DNA of 6,058 nucleotides from Opitutia bacterium (GTDB lineage Bacteria; Verrucomicrobiota; Verrucomicrobiia; Opitutales; JANYDI01). Position 1 is the first letter of the stretch; every line of letters starts with the position of its first letter. The translations under genes were made by a program, and so were the position numbers. The notes beneath the pieces are model-generated. The model was not told the origin of the DNA, did not search any database, and worked only from the letters and a program-made list of their open reading frames with translations. The stretch covers positions 1 through 6,058 of the forward strand of contig JANYDI010000026.1 of assembly GCA_025363695.1 (NCBI GenBank), given 5' to 3'. Positions 1 through 5,610 of the stretch are shown piece by piece.

Positions 1-83
1 CTCCGGTTTGTTTTTCATGTCGAACCCAGGGCTTACGCCCTGGGCTACGATCTGCCGGCCTTTCAGGCCTCCCAAAGTGTGGT
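1..83. repeat. Outer palindromic repeat, left copy
   Basis: This segment matches the reverse complement of 5887-5968 over its whole length with few differences. It contains a strong hairpin (stem 25-32 with 37-44, CCCAGGGC/GCCCTGGG, 4-nt loop) and a smaller GGCC...GGCC hairpin at 57-69. Its core starts again at 6041-6058, in the same orientation, and is cut by the window end. At least three copies within 6 kb indicate a dispersed REP- or MITE-like family. No transposase gene is present in the window. Confidence 0.8.
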
Positions 84-206
84 CTTGATTATTGGTTAAA
101 TTAATAGAATTTATCAACCCTAACAGATTCCTTAAAACAGGTTTTAAATTTAATTGTTCACATGCCTTAGGTTGGCTCAGATGAATGATTTTTCCTTCAC
201 AGAACC
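84..206. other. AT-rich spacer without a recognisable gene
   Basis: This AT-rich stretch separates the outer repeat from composite element copy 1. It has only a small dyad (TTAAAAC/GTTTTAA at 132-147). I see no credible coding frame or clear promoter in it. Confidence 0.5.
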
Positions 207-345
207 TAAGCCCCCCACAGATCGCGAAGCGATCCGGGAGGGTGCCTTGTATCTCCTTGTATGGTAGCGATTTATCTAAAATACGCAGTATTTTAATAAA
301 TCGCTACCATTAGGGGATCCAAGGGGAGCTAGCTCCCCTTAGCCC
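207..345 (+). repeat. Composite three-hairpin element, copy 1
   Basis: Three palindromes stand in the order a-b-c. Module a is 220-234 (stem GATCGC/GCGATC, loop GAA). Module b is 261-310, a long stem-loop with a 14-bp outer stem, a small asymmetric bulge and an 8-bp inner stem around a 3-nt loop. Module c is 321-340, a perfect 20-nt palindrome preceded by the shared GGGGATCC. The element sits just after the stop of the minus-strand acetyltransferase gene, so read with that gene the order is c-b-a, the same as copy 3 after the transporter. Module a and its flanks are inverted here relative to copies 2 and 3. There is no T-tract, so a classic terminator is not shown, but mRNA 3' end folding is plausible. 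Confidence 0.85.
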
Positions 346-371
346 TTTCTTAGCCCTATCTTGGCCCTATC
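339..371. repeat. Three 11-bp tandem repeats
   Basis: Three direct units (339-349, 350-360, 361-371) share the form TTRGCCCTWTC. They link composite copy 1 to the stop codon of the acetyltransferase gene at 372-374. The third unit ends one base before the stop codon, so the array looks like slippage or a scar at the gene end. Confidence 0.7.
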
Positions 372-1106
372 TCAACTATAACGATAATACTTGAACAGCG
401 TCTTGAAGCCTAGGCGTTGATAGAGGGTGAACCCAGCATTGGAGGCCTCTAGAAAGGCGTGGGTGCAGCCGTTTTTGGAGGCCACGGCGAGGGCATGGAG
501 CATGAGGCGGGTGGCGTGGCCCTGGCCTCGGTACTCGGGGAGGGTGCCGACGTCATCGATGCGCGCCAGGGGCTTATTTATCGACAAAGTCGCACAGGCA
601 ATCGGTTCTTTGGCTAAATATAAGCAGTAATGTTGGAAGTTGCAGCCTTTTTTGAGGGCATGAACGTGTGTTTGGGCATAGCGTTCAGCAAGGTCAGCGG
701 AGCAATTAAAGGCGCCTTGGAGCGGTTTTTCCCAATCACTTAAAGGGCTTTCTTGGATACGGGCATCCGTGGGGCTTTCGAAGTTTTGGAGTGAGAGGCC
801 CATGGCTCGGGAGGTTTCTATGAGGTTGAGCTGCTCCGTGTTTAGGGAAACTTGAAGGGCTTGGGTATGGACGTGTTCTGGGATAAAAATAACGAAAGGA
901 AGGCCCCGAAAAAGGGTTTGAGCCGCTTCCAAAACGGGTTGGATGGAGGGGGTATTTGCCCGCAAATAAATGGGGTTGAGGTTGTTTTCGGGGATGTAGG
1001 TGGTGTGCGCTGTGGCCAAAGACGCAATATCCAGCGAAGCACTGGCGAGACTTCGAAAAAAGAAGTCCTCGGCCTGATGGAAGCGGGCAAATGAGTCAGG
1101 CGTCAT
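372..1106 (-). CDS. GNAT family N-acetyltransferase, two-part
   Basis: Cytoplasmic enzyme expected to transfer an acyl group from acetyl-CoA to an amine; the substrate is unknown. The protein has 244 residues. The C-terminal half (about 125-240) is a GNAT domain: the acetyl-CoA loop is Y192-RGQGHA-198, fitting the family pattern R/Q-x-x-G-x-G/A, preceded by the strand IDDVGTLPEY and followed by the helix ATRLMLHAL. The closing motif LYQRLGF is near 228-234. The N-terminal half (1-120) has no motif I recognise and may be a degenerate GNAT repeat or a substrate domain. The ATG (1106-1104) overlaps the TGA of the upstream ATPase gene in an ATGA junction, so the two are one operon and probably translationally coupled; no ribosome binding site is evident. 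It is not a short TacT-like toxin: it is too long and lacks an adjacent antitoxin. Family assignment is firm, role unknown. Confidence 0.9.
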   Translation of the reverse strand: MTPDSFARFHQAEDFFFRSLASASLDIASLATAHTTYIPENNLNPIYLRANTPSIQPVLEAAQTLFRGLPFVIFIPEHVHTQALQVSLNTEQLNLIETSRAMGLSLQNFESPTDARIQESPLSDWEKPLQGAFNCSADLAERYAQTHVHALKKGCNFQHYCLYLAKEPIACATLSINKPLARIDDVGTLPEYRGQGHATRLMLHALAVASKNGCTHAFLEASNAGFTLYQRLGFKTLFKYYRYS

Positions 1107-2254
1107 AGCAGCGTATCAGCATTTTCTAGATTTATAAATACAGGGTTTTGAGCTTGAGGGTAAGCTTGGTAAAAAGCTTCAAGGGCCTTTTCGTGCCGGG
1201 GCTGCACGGACTCTAGACTGACTTGATAGGGGACAATAGCGCTGCCATCCAGGACGACGAAATCAACCTCGGCTTGGTCTGAAAAATAATAAACTTCTTT
1301 GTAGCGTTGTTTCAAGCGCAAAAAGACAAGGGTTTCAAGGCTCTTTCCTAAATCGCGATTAAAAGTGCTCGTTACGGCTGAGCGCAGCGCAGGGTCTATC
1401 GGGTAGTACTTTTTATTTTTTATCACTCTTTGTTTTTCAGAAAAACTAAAAAAGTGGCATGTAAAAAGCAAATAGGCTTGTTCGAGCTCGTGCAGATAGG
1501 ATTGCACGGTATCTACACTTAGGCCTGTTACGGCGGCTATCTTTCGATAGCTGAGCTCGGAGCCACAGGTGTCAAAAAGCATTTTGGCAACATGCATCAA
1601 GGCCTTAGGATTGCGGGCGGACAGACGCATTAAGACATCCTTGTTGACAATATTGCTAAAATACTCCTGCAGAAGTAATTGTGGAGCATTATCCGTCAGA
1701 GCCCTTGGAAAGCCGCCGGACAGGAGGTAGTCCTGGAGTGTTTTCCCTGGGCACAGGGCCTGGAATTCCTTAAAATTGAACGGATACAGCTCCGCTTTTA
1801 GGTGCCTGCCTGTGAGGGCTGTTGCGAGTTCTCCACTCAAAAGCGAAGCATTGGAGCCCGTGATCGTAAAAAAATGATTTTTTGGCCGTTCCAGTTGCTG
1901 GTGCAAAAACTTTTCCCAGTTTTTTACTTCTTGGATTTCATCAAAAAAGAAGTAACAGGGCCTTTCAGGGTCCGTTTTTACTAAATCGAGGATTTGGTAC
2001 AAAAGCCTATGATCTAGGACGTCTGAGAGCCTTGGGTCCTCAAAGTTGCAGTAATAGCAGTTTTGAGGGTCTAGCCCATAATGCAGGGGTAACTGAGACA
2101 GGAGCGTAGATTTTCCGCAGCGCCTTACCCCCTGTATGGCTAGGACGAGGTCTGGATGCAGCTTCGCAGGGAGCCGAACATTGCGGTAGATAGACTTACT
2201 GGCCGTTGCTGGGCTCCATTCCCGCAGGATCGCGTTGAGGGCGTCATTTTCCAT
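1103..2254 (-). CDS. AAA_14/DUF4143-type ATP-binding protein
   Basis: Counted from the upstream in-frame TTG at 2290 (395 residues), the order is Walker A GVRRCGKST (54-62), Walker B CYFFFDEIQ (112-120, D117/E118), a sensor-like GSNASLL (145-151), the family motif with GR at 161-162, SGGFPRAL (191-198), a winged-helix segment at about 245-275 (YRKIAAVTGLSVDTVQSYLHELE) and a DUF4143 C-terminus. The C-terminus resembles a PD-(D/E)XK fold (E319, EVDF with D343), but the usual E-x-K is Q-V-S (356-358), so nuclease activity is doubtful. I prefer the ATG at residue 13 (2254-2252, 383 residues): the TTG lies inside a palindrome of the upstream array, whereas this ATG lies 7 nt after a -10 box. The gene is first in an operon with the acetyltransferase. 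The cellular role of this family is not settled; partition, defence and regulation have all been considered. Confidence 0.92.
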   Translation of the reverse strand: MENDALNAILREWSPATASKSIYRNVRLPAKLHPDLVLAIQGVRRCGKSTLLSQLPLHYGLDPQNCYYCNFEDPRLSDVLDHRLLYQILDLVKTDPERPCYFFFDEIQEVKNWEKFLHQQLERPKNHFFTITGSNASLLSGELATALTGRHLKAELYPFNFKEFQALCPGKTLQDYLLSGGFPRALTDNAPQLLLQEYFSNIVNKDVLMRLSARNPKALMHVAKMLFDTCGSELSYRKIAAVTGLSVDTVQSYLHELEQAYLLFTCHFFSFSEKQRVIKNKKYYPIDPALRSAVTSTFNRDLGKSLETLVFLRLKQRYKEVYYFSDQAEVDFVVLDGSAIVPYQVSLESVQPRHEKALEAFYQAYPQAQNPVFINLENADTLL

Positions 2255-2290
2255 AGTGTCGAGTATCTTTGACAAGATGAGCTTTGTCAA
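2255..2290 (-). promoter_or_regulatory. Predicted promoter of the ATPase operon, leaderless
   Basis: On the minus strand, TTGACA (2290-2285) is followed by 17 bp and GATACT (2267-2262). Seven bases separate this -10 from the ATG at 2254, which puts the start site at or next to the A of ATG, so the message should have almost no leader. This fits the absence of a ribosome binding site. Both boxes lie inside array palindromes, so a bound protein would block RNA polymerase directly. Confidence 0.5.
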
Positions 2291-2297
2291 GTATAAT
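2269..2297 (+). promoter_or_regulatory. Full-consensus sigma-70-type promoter, plus strand
   Basis: TTGACA (2269-2274), 17 bp, TATAAT (2292-2297): both boxes and the spacing match the textbook housekeeping consensus exactly. An ATG (2305) follows the -10 by 7 nt and opens a 7-codon frame, MGFVRYV-stop. Transcription would run antisense into the 3' end of the exported-protein gene. Confidence 0.5.
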
Positions 2298-2324
2298 CGA
2301 CACTATGGGTTTTGTCAGATATGT

Positions 2325-2353
2325 TTGACAAGATGAAGATTGTCAAGTATAGT
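2325..2353 (+). promoter_or_regulatory. Second plus-strand array promoter
   Basis: TTGACA (2325-2330), 17 bp, TATAGT (2348-2353), then an ATG 7 nt later at 2361 that opens the same 7-codon frame, MGFVRYV. It is the 56-bp repeat of the promoter at 2269-2297. Confidence 0.45.
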
Positions 2354-2380
2354 CGACAAGATGGGTTTTGTCAGGTATGT

Positions 2381-2409
2381 TTGACATTATGAAGATTGTC
2401 AAGTATAGT
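2381..2409 (+). promoter_or_regulatory. Third plus-strand array promoter
   Basis: TTGACA (2381-2386), 17 bp, TATAGT (2404-2409), then an ATG 7 nt later at 2417 (MGFVKHTRH-stop). It is nearest to the exported-protein gene and would start an antisense RNA over that gene's end. Confidence 0.45.
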
Positions 2410-2430
2410 CGACAAAATGGGTTTTGTCAA
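2402..2430 (-). promoter_or_regulatory. Distal minus-strand promoter in the array
   Basis: TTGACA (2430-2425), 17 bp, TATACT (2407-2402) on the minus strand. It is the best minus-strand match in the array and would give the ATPase operon a leader of about 140 nt across the other palindromes. Two weaker copies, CTGACA-N17-TATACT, lie at 2374-2346 and 2318-2290. Confidence 0.5.
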
Positions 2431-2442
2431 ACATACTCGACA

Positions 2443-4038
2443 CTAGTCAAGCATAAGCTTCCTATAGGTATCTTTGATGCTATAAGATCTCGAAGACTTC
2501 AAGCTCCTTTCCAAATCGTTAAATAGGGCTTGCAGCTCCTCCAGGGAAATCTGCATGCAGGAATACCTTTGCATCATGAGTTCGTCATTTTCAGCACCTA
2601 AAAGGCCCTTGAATATTTCAAGATCAGAGATATACTCCTTGATTTTTTCATAATACTCCGCGTTGAGCCTAGGGTTTGTTGCAGGCATATTTATTTCTCT
2701 ATAGTACATCAGGACAATATCGCCATAAGATTTAGGCTCCTTAAAGTCAGGGCCAAAGCCCATATACTGGTCTTTTCCCACGACAATAAGGTTGTATCCC
2801 TGGAAAAACCCTACATGAATGCTACTGTAAAGCTCCGTGTTTTTTATGTAGGTAATGCTGCCTATTGGAGGCATGGTACCGAGTACTCTTTGCGTATCAG
2901 GCTTTTGTAAAAACATAAAAGGAATTTTATCCAAAGCTACTGATATTTTAAACTCGGACAGATTTCCCTGTGAAATGGCCTTGCTGCAGGTATCAAAATA
3001 GGTTTCGCCCAAAAGCGCCAAGGTAATATACTGTTTCACGAGTTCTTGTGCCAATGAGCACTCGATTTGGGTTTTAGAATTCAGGATATCTAGCAGCGCA
3101 TCGCGGTAATGCTCAGGGTCCTTAACCACAAAGTCTTGGAGGCAGAGCTTTCCTTTTTTGCAACGGAGCGGTACGACGTCCCAGTGGGTGGATTCCGTAC
3201 GGTAACCTCCGTCGTTTACCGTAGGATAGGTCCATAAGCCGTGTTCATTGATTTGCTGATAGGTCTCAAGCGCTAGCTTAGCCACGGCTTTGTTAAGGGC
3301 TTCCTGGGTCGGGAAAGCAGGACACTCCGACACGCCCTCAAGCTGCGGAAGCTTCAAGCACACGGCGTTATCTTCCGGCAAGCATACCTCCTCAATGGCG
3401 GGGATTTGAGCGTCTTCAACACCCAAAACAGGCGCCATCAGGGCTGAAGCAATGGACTGCGGTAGGGTGTTTAAAAAAGTACCCAATTGCGACTGCGCCC
3501 CATCAACGCCCGTCTGCCAACCCAGTTTGTGCAGTCCAAAGAGGGCCAGGGCAGCCAGTGGGCCTTGCTGGGTTTCTGGCGTCAATACGTGCTTGCTGAT
3601 ATAAATCCCCGTAAGTCCCAAGAGCGTACGCGTTGCCAAGGGGATCGTGTTGCTGCACAGCGTGTAAACCTTTAAGGCATCGGAGCTCATAGACAAAAAG
3701 GCAGAAAAGCCCCCCTGAAACGCTTTAGGAATCCAAGGGATTACGAGCGCCTCTACGATGCGCTGCGCCGACGCAGGGTTTTGAAGCACAACGAGCGTCA
3801 CGTTTTTAAATAATCCTGGGAACCCCAAGGCATAAACATCATAAAGGCAACGCCCGCACAGCTCTGAGGTAACGAGGGCCCGGTAAGTCCCCGAGCTTTC
3901 CAGCTGCGCACTGTGCGCCAAGACCGCGTTTATCTGCCGGGACAGCCCCTCCAGCCCCGCTGGTTCCACTGGCTGAAGGAGCGTCCCCTGAAGGCTCGTC
4001 ATCACAAAAAAAAGAGAAAATAAGGAAAAATACCGCAT
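2443..4038 (-). CDS. Exported cysteine-rich protein, diverged Tgl-like domain
   Basis: The 531-residue protein opens with a likely Sec signal peptide (MR, then a hydrophobic stretch 3-18; cleavage near 18-22, no lipobox cysteine). It should be periplasmic or secreted. The mature part has 11 cysteines, including CGRC at 61-64, and hydrophobic helices at about 128-150 and 160-172. Residues about 285-447 follow, in order, the motifs I recall from Bacillus Tgl, the spore protein-glutamine gamma-glutamyltransferase: IECSLAQELVKQYI (325-338) against FECATAIVIIYY, with C327 at the nucleophile, then GSITYIKN (393-400), then QGYNLIVVGKDQYMGFG (413-429) against RGENVILLGEDKYFAHG. The Tgl Glu and His positions are Y415 and F428 here; H408 in HVGFFQG could serve instead, as in NlpC/P60 enzymes. 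The C-terminus (460-531) is charged and helical. TATATT at 4056-4051 could be a -10 close to the ATG. The reading frame is firm, the domain call moderate, the function unknown. Confidence 0.85.
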   Translation of the reverse strand: MRYFSLFSLFFVMTSLQGTLLQPVEPAGLEGLSRQINAVLAHSAQLESSGTYRALVTSELCGRCLYDVYALGFPGLFKNVTLVVLQNPASAQRIVEALVIPWIPKAFQGGFSAFLSMSSDALKVYTLCSNTIPLATRTLLGLTGIYISKHVLTPETQQGPLAALALFGLHKLGWQTGVDGAQSQLGTFLNTLPQSIASALMAPVLGVEDAQIPAIEEVCLPEDNAVCLKLPQLEGVSECPAFPTQEALNKAVAKLALETYQQINEHGLWTYPTVNDGGYRTESTHWDVVPLRCKKGKLCLQDFVVKDPEHYRDALLDILNSKTQIECSLAQELVKQYITLALLGETYFDTCSKAISQGNLSEFKISVALDKIPFMFLQKPDTQRVLGTMPPIGSITYIKNTELYSSIHVGFFQGYNLIVVGKDQYMGFGPDFKEPKSYGDIVLMYYREINMPATNPRLNAEYYEKIKEYISDLEIFKGLLGAENDELMMQRYSCMQISLEELQALFNDLERSLKSSRSYSIKDTYRKLMLD

Positions 4039-4128
4039 AAGGTTTCAAGAAATATACCAATCAAGTGTTTTATTTGGGTAATCAAAAGCCAAGCAGGAGT
4101 CAAGTCGTAAAAATAATTAAAAAAAACA

Positions 4129-4156
4129 TTGCTTGCGATAAATGAGGGTGTATACT
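4129..4156 (+). promoter_or_regulatory. Candidate promoter for the MHS transporter
   Basis: TTGCTT (4129-4134), 16 bp, TATACT (4151-4156), preceded by an A/T-rich run (about 4109-4127) that could act as an UP element. Transcription from here would place all of composite copy 2 in a leader of roughly 175 nt in front of the transporter gene. The boxes are good but not perfect. Confidence 0.4.
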
Positions 4157-4189
4157 CCCCTAGCGTTGAAGGTAAGTTGCTCTCTAAGT

Positions 4190-4326
4190 ACACTCCGATC
4201 GCTTCGCGATCTGTGGAGGTGCCTTAGTATGCCCTCCCCGATAGGCGATTTTTATAAAATGCGTTAGCATTTTTAAAAATCGCCTATCGGTAGGGGATCC
4301 TAAGGGGCGCAAGCGCCCCTTAGCCT
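4190..4326 (+). repeat. Composite three-hairpin element, copy 2
   Basis: Module a is 4197-4211 (GATCGC/GCGATC, loop TTC, the opposite orientation to copy 1). Module b is 4238-4290: a 17-bp outer stem, a one-base bulge, a 7-bp inner stem and a 4-nt loop. Module c is 4302-4321: stem AAGGGGCGC/GCGCCCCTT. The stems differ in sequence from copies 1 and 3 but remain paired. The element ends about 12 nt before the transporter ATG, so if transcribed from 4129-4156 it is the transporter's 5' leader. Confidence 0.85.
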
Positions 4327-4338
4327 TTTCAAAACACT

Positions 4339-5610
4339 ATGTTGCCATCCCGAACGACAGTCCTGAGCACCCTCATCAACGCCTTTGAGTGGTACGAGTA
4401 CGCCATCTACGGGTACCTAGCCACGGTGATTGGGAAGCTTTTTTTCCCCCTATCGGACCCGCGGGCCAGCTTGATTGCGGCCTTTGGAGCCTTTGCAGCT
4501 GGGTTTGCGATGCGTCCCTTGGGGGCCCTTCTTTTTGGACATATAGGCGACCGTTATGGCCGTCGGCGGGCGCTTTTGCTGTCCTTGATAGTGATGGCAG
4601 CGCCTACCGTCCTGATAGGGCTCTTACCTACCTACGCCAGCGCGGGGATTTGGGCTAGCCTTGCTTTGGTGCTGATCCGTCTCCTTCAGGGTTTAGCCGT
4701 GGGAGGCAACTATGGCGGCTCCTTTATTTTTGCTATCGAACACGCGCCTGAAGGCCAAAAAAACCAGGCCGGCAGCTGGGGCGAAGTGGGTGCTCTGGGA
4801 GGCCTCTTGCTGGGCTCACTCACAGGCTATGCCTTCACCTATGGCATGAGCGAGGCAGCCCTCTACGCATGGGGCTGGCGTTTGCCTTTTTTATTTGGCA
4901 TTGTGACCACGGCCATTGCTTGGATCCTCAGGCGTTATGTGCCCGAAACTCCGGAGTTTAACGCCATGGTGCAGGCCCGAGCCGTTTCCGCCATGCCCAT
5001 TGCGGACGTCTGGCGGCACCATAAAATGCAAGTCCTACGCGGAATGGTTTTGGTTTTGCCCGATGCTGTCGGGATCTATCTTCTTTTCCTCTACCTCATT
5101 GCTTATATGCAAACCCATTTAGGCCTTTCCCTGCGAGAGGCCCTCCTGGTCAACACCTTGAGCATGCTGGTCATGGTGCCCTCCATCCTCTTTTTTGGCC
5201 ATTTGGCGGATCGCCTCGGCCGCGCCGACCGCCTCGGCCGCGCCGGCGTGGCCGGGGGCAAGCGCGTGCTCAGGGCCGTTGCACTAGGCTTCATCGTTTT
5301 GCCGTATCCGTTTTTCTCGATGATTCAGGGCGGCAGCTGGGCCCTGCTTCTGCTGAGCCAATGCGTGTTTGCCCTCCTCATGGCCGCTTGCTACGGAGCC
5401 CTTCCCGCAACAATTGTCGAACTGTTCCCCAAGGCCGTCCGCTATACCGCCTGCGGCCTCACCTTCAACCTCTCCGTAGGCCTCTTTGGCGGCACCGCTC
5501 CCATCATCGCCACGGCCATCGTTTCCTATTTCCATGCCCCCGTAGCCCCCGCGTTTTATTTAATGGGGGTCGGGGTGCTAAACTTTTGGGTGCTAAGGGG
5601 GGAGAAGTAA
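4339..5610 (+). CDS. MFS transporter, MHS family (ProP-like)
   Basis: Inner-membrane proton symporter of the metabolite:H+ symporter family, whose members import osmolytes or small acids such as proline/betaine or 2-oxoglutarate; the substrate cannot be read here. The 423 residues give twelve hydrophobic segments (about 8-28, 47-66, 77-97, 104-124, 150-169, 181-198, 234-256, 267-287, 310-326, 333-356, 371-394, 401-418), the normal length. Family marks are FEWYEYAIYG (16-25), the loop 2-3 signature GHIGDRYGRRR (67-77), R114-LLQGLAVGGNYGG (114-127), the PET motif of VPETPEF (201-207), and the second-half signature GHLADRLGR (287-295). That last loop carries an extra DRLGRA from an 18-bp tandem duplication. 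By eye the gene is richer in G and C than the three minus-strand genes and lies between inverted repeat copies, which suggests separate acquisition. No ribosome binding site precedes the ATG. Confidence 0.93.
   Translation: MLPSRTTVLSTLINAFEWYEYAIYGYLATVIGKLFFPLSDPRASLIAAFGAFAAGFAMRPLGALLFGHIGDRYGRRRALLLSLIVMAAPTVLIGLLPTYASAGIWASLALVLIRLLQGLAVGGNYGGSFIFAIEHAPEGQKNQAGSWGEVGALGGLLLGSLTGYAFTYGMSEAALYAWGWRLPFLFGIVTTAIAWILRRYVPETPEFNAMVQARAVSAMPIADVWRHHKMQVLRGMVLVLPDAVGIYLLFLYLIAYMQTHLGLSLREALLVNTLSMLVMVPSILFFGHLADRLGRADRLGRAGVAGGKRVLRAVALGFIVLPYPFFSMIQGGSWALLLLSQCVFALLMAACYGALPATIVELFPKAVRYTACGLTFNLSVGLFGGTAPIIATAIVSYFHAPVAPAFYLMGVGVLNFWVLRGEK
5209..5244 (+). repeat. 18-bp in-frame tandem duplication in the transporter gene
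   Basis: Units 5209-5226 and 5227-5244 differ at one base (GAT against GAC) and both encode DRLGRA. The duplication lengthens the conserved cytoplasmic loop between segments 8 and 9, where the family signature G-x-x-x-D-R-x-G-R lies. The frame stays open. Confidence 0.88.

Larger units (their letters stand above)
2257..2442. repeat. Seven-site array of 18-bp palindromes, 28-bp period
   Basis: Sites start at 2257, 2285, 2313, 2341, 2369, 2397 and 2425; each is 18 bp and each gap is exactly 10 bp. All seven keep TGTC at the start, AT at the centre, T at position 13 and GACA at the end. Sites alternate between two types, so the direct repeat is also 56 bp (units at 2268, 2324 and 2380). Every gap carries ATG at its third base on the plus strand. 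The first and last sites with their flanks (2255-2274 and 2425-2444) are inverted copies differing at one of 20 bases, so the array has its own mirrored ends. It fills the full distance between the stop codon at 2443-2445 and the ATPase ATG at 2254. An operator or protein-loading array is the natural reading; the binding protein is unknown. Confidence 0.93.

Noticed and set aside
427..630. Plus-strand frame opposite the acetyltransferase gene
   Set aside because: Antisense to a gene with clear GNAT motifs. No family features, and no promoter or ribosome binding site.
372..2254. Toxin-antitoxin pair (GNAT toxin with partner)
   Set aside because: The acetyltransferase is about 244 residues against about 160-180 for TacT-like toxins, and the partner is a large ATPase, not a small DNA-binding antitoxin.
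2257..2442. CRISPR array
   Set aside because: The 18-bp repeats are palindromic and the 10-bp gaps are near-identical rather than unique. No cas gene is present.
4002..4193. Minus-strand 63-codon hydrophobic frame
   Set aside because: It overlaps the start of the exported-protein gene in another frame and covers the promoter region. Its hydrophobicity comes from A/T-rich DNA.
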